From NCBI RefSeq assembly GCF_900609045.1, contig NZ_UXAV01000044.1, positions 1 through 64,000 on the forward strand: a DNA stretch of 64,000 nt, given 5' to 3'. This document shows positions 63,660 to 64,000 of this stretch, one piece after another. The stretch comes from Filibacter tadaridae (GTDB taxonomy: Bacteria; Bacillota; Bacilli; Bacillales_A; Planococcaceae). A model generated the notes under the pieces. The model saw only the letters and a list, made by a program, of their open reading frames with translations, did no database searches and had not been told where the DNA came from. Positions within the stretch are counted from its first letter, which is position 1. The number at the start of each line of letters is the position of its first letter. The position numbers and the translations under genes are program-made.

Positions 63660-64000
63660 TCCATCTCTTCCTTTCAAAAAAAAATAGTGTGTATATAGGT
63701 TGAACTAAAGATTTATTCCATCCAAAACCGCTACAGCGCTTCAAGTCTGCCGTCAGGCGTATAGATACGGCTATTCCTTGTAAGGCGCTTTTGCTGGTTT
63801 TCATATTGAATCATTAATACAACATATATAGGTTTTGTATTATCATATAAGGCACGCACTATATAATAGACGGTCGAAACAACGAAAAGTTTCAAATGCA
63901 GTTAAAAAAGTTTCAAAGTACCTACCACAAAGGTCTTTCCTCATAGCTCTGACAACTTACGCCTTACTATAAGTACCGCCATTAAATAATCCTCTTTCAG
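63660..64000. other. Right edge, no gene recognised
   Basis: The leader of the LTA synthase gene and the window end. A GC-richer block at 63725-63793 contains short inverted words (AGCGC... and ...GCGCTT, GCCGTCAGGC, TACGGC) and could fold, but matches no RNA I know. A TATATAAT-like element occurs near 63858-63870. The last 70 bases may belong to a gene or RNA that continues outside the window; short frames there are too brief to name. Confidence 0.3.

Noticed and set aside
63900-64000. RNase P RNA or a riboswitch at the right edge
   Set aside because: The minus strand has GAGGAAAGACC, reminiscent of RNase P RNA, but no further conserved elements fit.

Overview
The window comes from the chromosome of a spore-forming, low-to-moderate GC Firmicute of the order Bacillales. 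It most likely belongs to the Planococcaceae and looks Sporosarcina-like. From about position 7500 to the right end the gene order is that of the Bacillus subtilis yqi-yqh-yqg region: bkd, spo0A-spoIVB-recN-argR, dxs-ispA-xseBA-folD-nusB, accCB-spoIIIA-efp, yqhT-yqhQ, gcv, comG, yqg. Starts are often TTG or GTG behind strong GGAGG ribosome binding sites. The family assignment is inference; the Bacillales assignment rests on synteny and protein content.

Left arm (1-7480): an AT-rich accessory region. A tightly overlapping three-gene operon encodes a coiled-coil protein with a possible DUF2325-like end, an McrB-like AAA+ ATPase and a DUF2357/McrC-like protein with a PD-(D/E)XK nuclease. It is probably an anti-phage or type IV restriction-like system. 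Behind its promoter lie gene fossils: a DUF2075-family remnant with an in-frame TGA, a second decayed gene, and two copies of a 111-bp palindromic repeat.

7480-22850: branched-chain amino acid catabolism. bkdR-ptb-bcd-buk-lpdV-bkdAA-bkdAB-bkdB deaminates and decarboxylates the branched-chain keto acids. mutA-mutB-meaB, in the same orientation, carries the resulting propionyl-CoA carbon through methylmalonyl-CoA to succinyl-CoA and needs B12. BkdR lacks the GAFTGA loop used to contact sigma-54.

22850-42100: sporulation and housekeeping. spo0A sits behind a probable sigma-H promoter with three 0A boxes. Then come a short SpoIVB, recN, argR, tlyA, dxs, ispA, xseB/xseA, folD, nusB, an Asp23 protein and accC/accB. 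The spoIIIA operon is strikingly reduced: AA and AB are absent, AE lacks its N-terminal domain, AF is only 56 residues, and AG has lost its middle insertion.

42100-64000: efp, a peptidase, aroQ, yqhR, yqhQ, class II (B12) ribonucleotide reductase with two NrdR boxes, lipM, a cysteine-less rhodanese, and the glycine cleavage operon gcvT-gcvPA-gcvPB under a tandem glycine riboswitch. Then follow aroK, the complete comG pseudopilus operon, small yqg genes, a lipoprotein gene with a TGA stop exactly at the lipobox cysteine, and an LtaS-type lipoteichoic acid synthase. No tRNA, rRNA, CRISPR array or insertion sequence was recognised.
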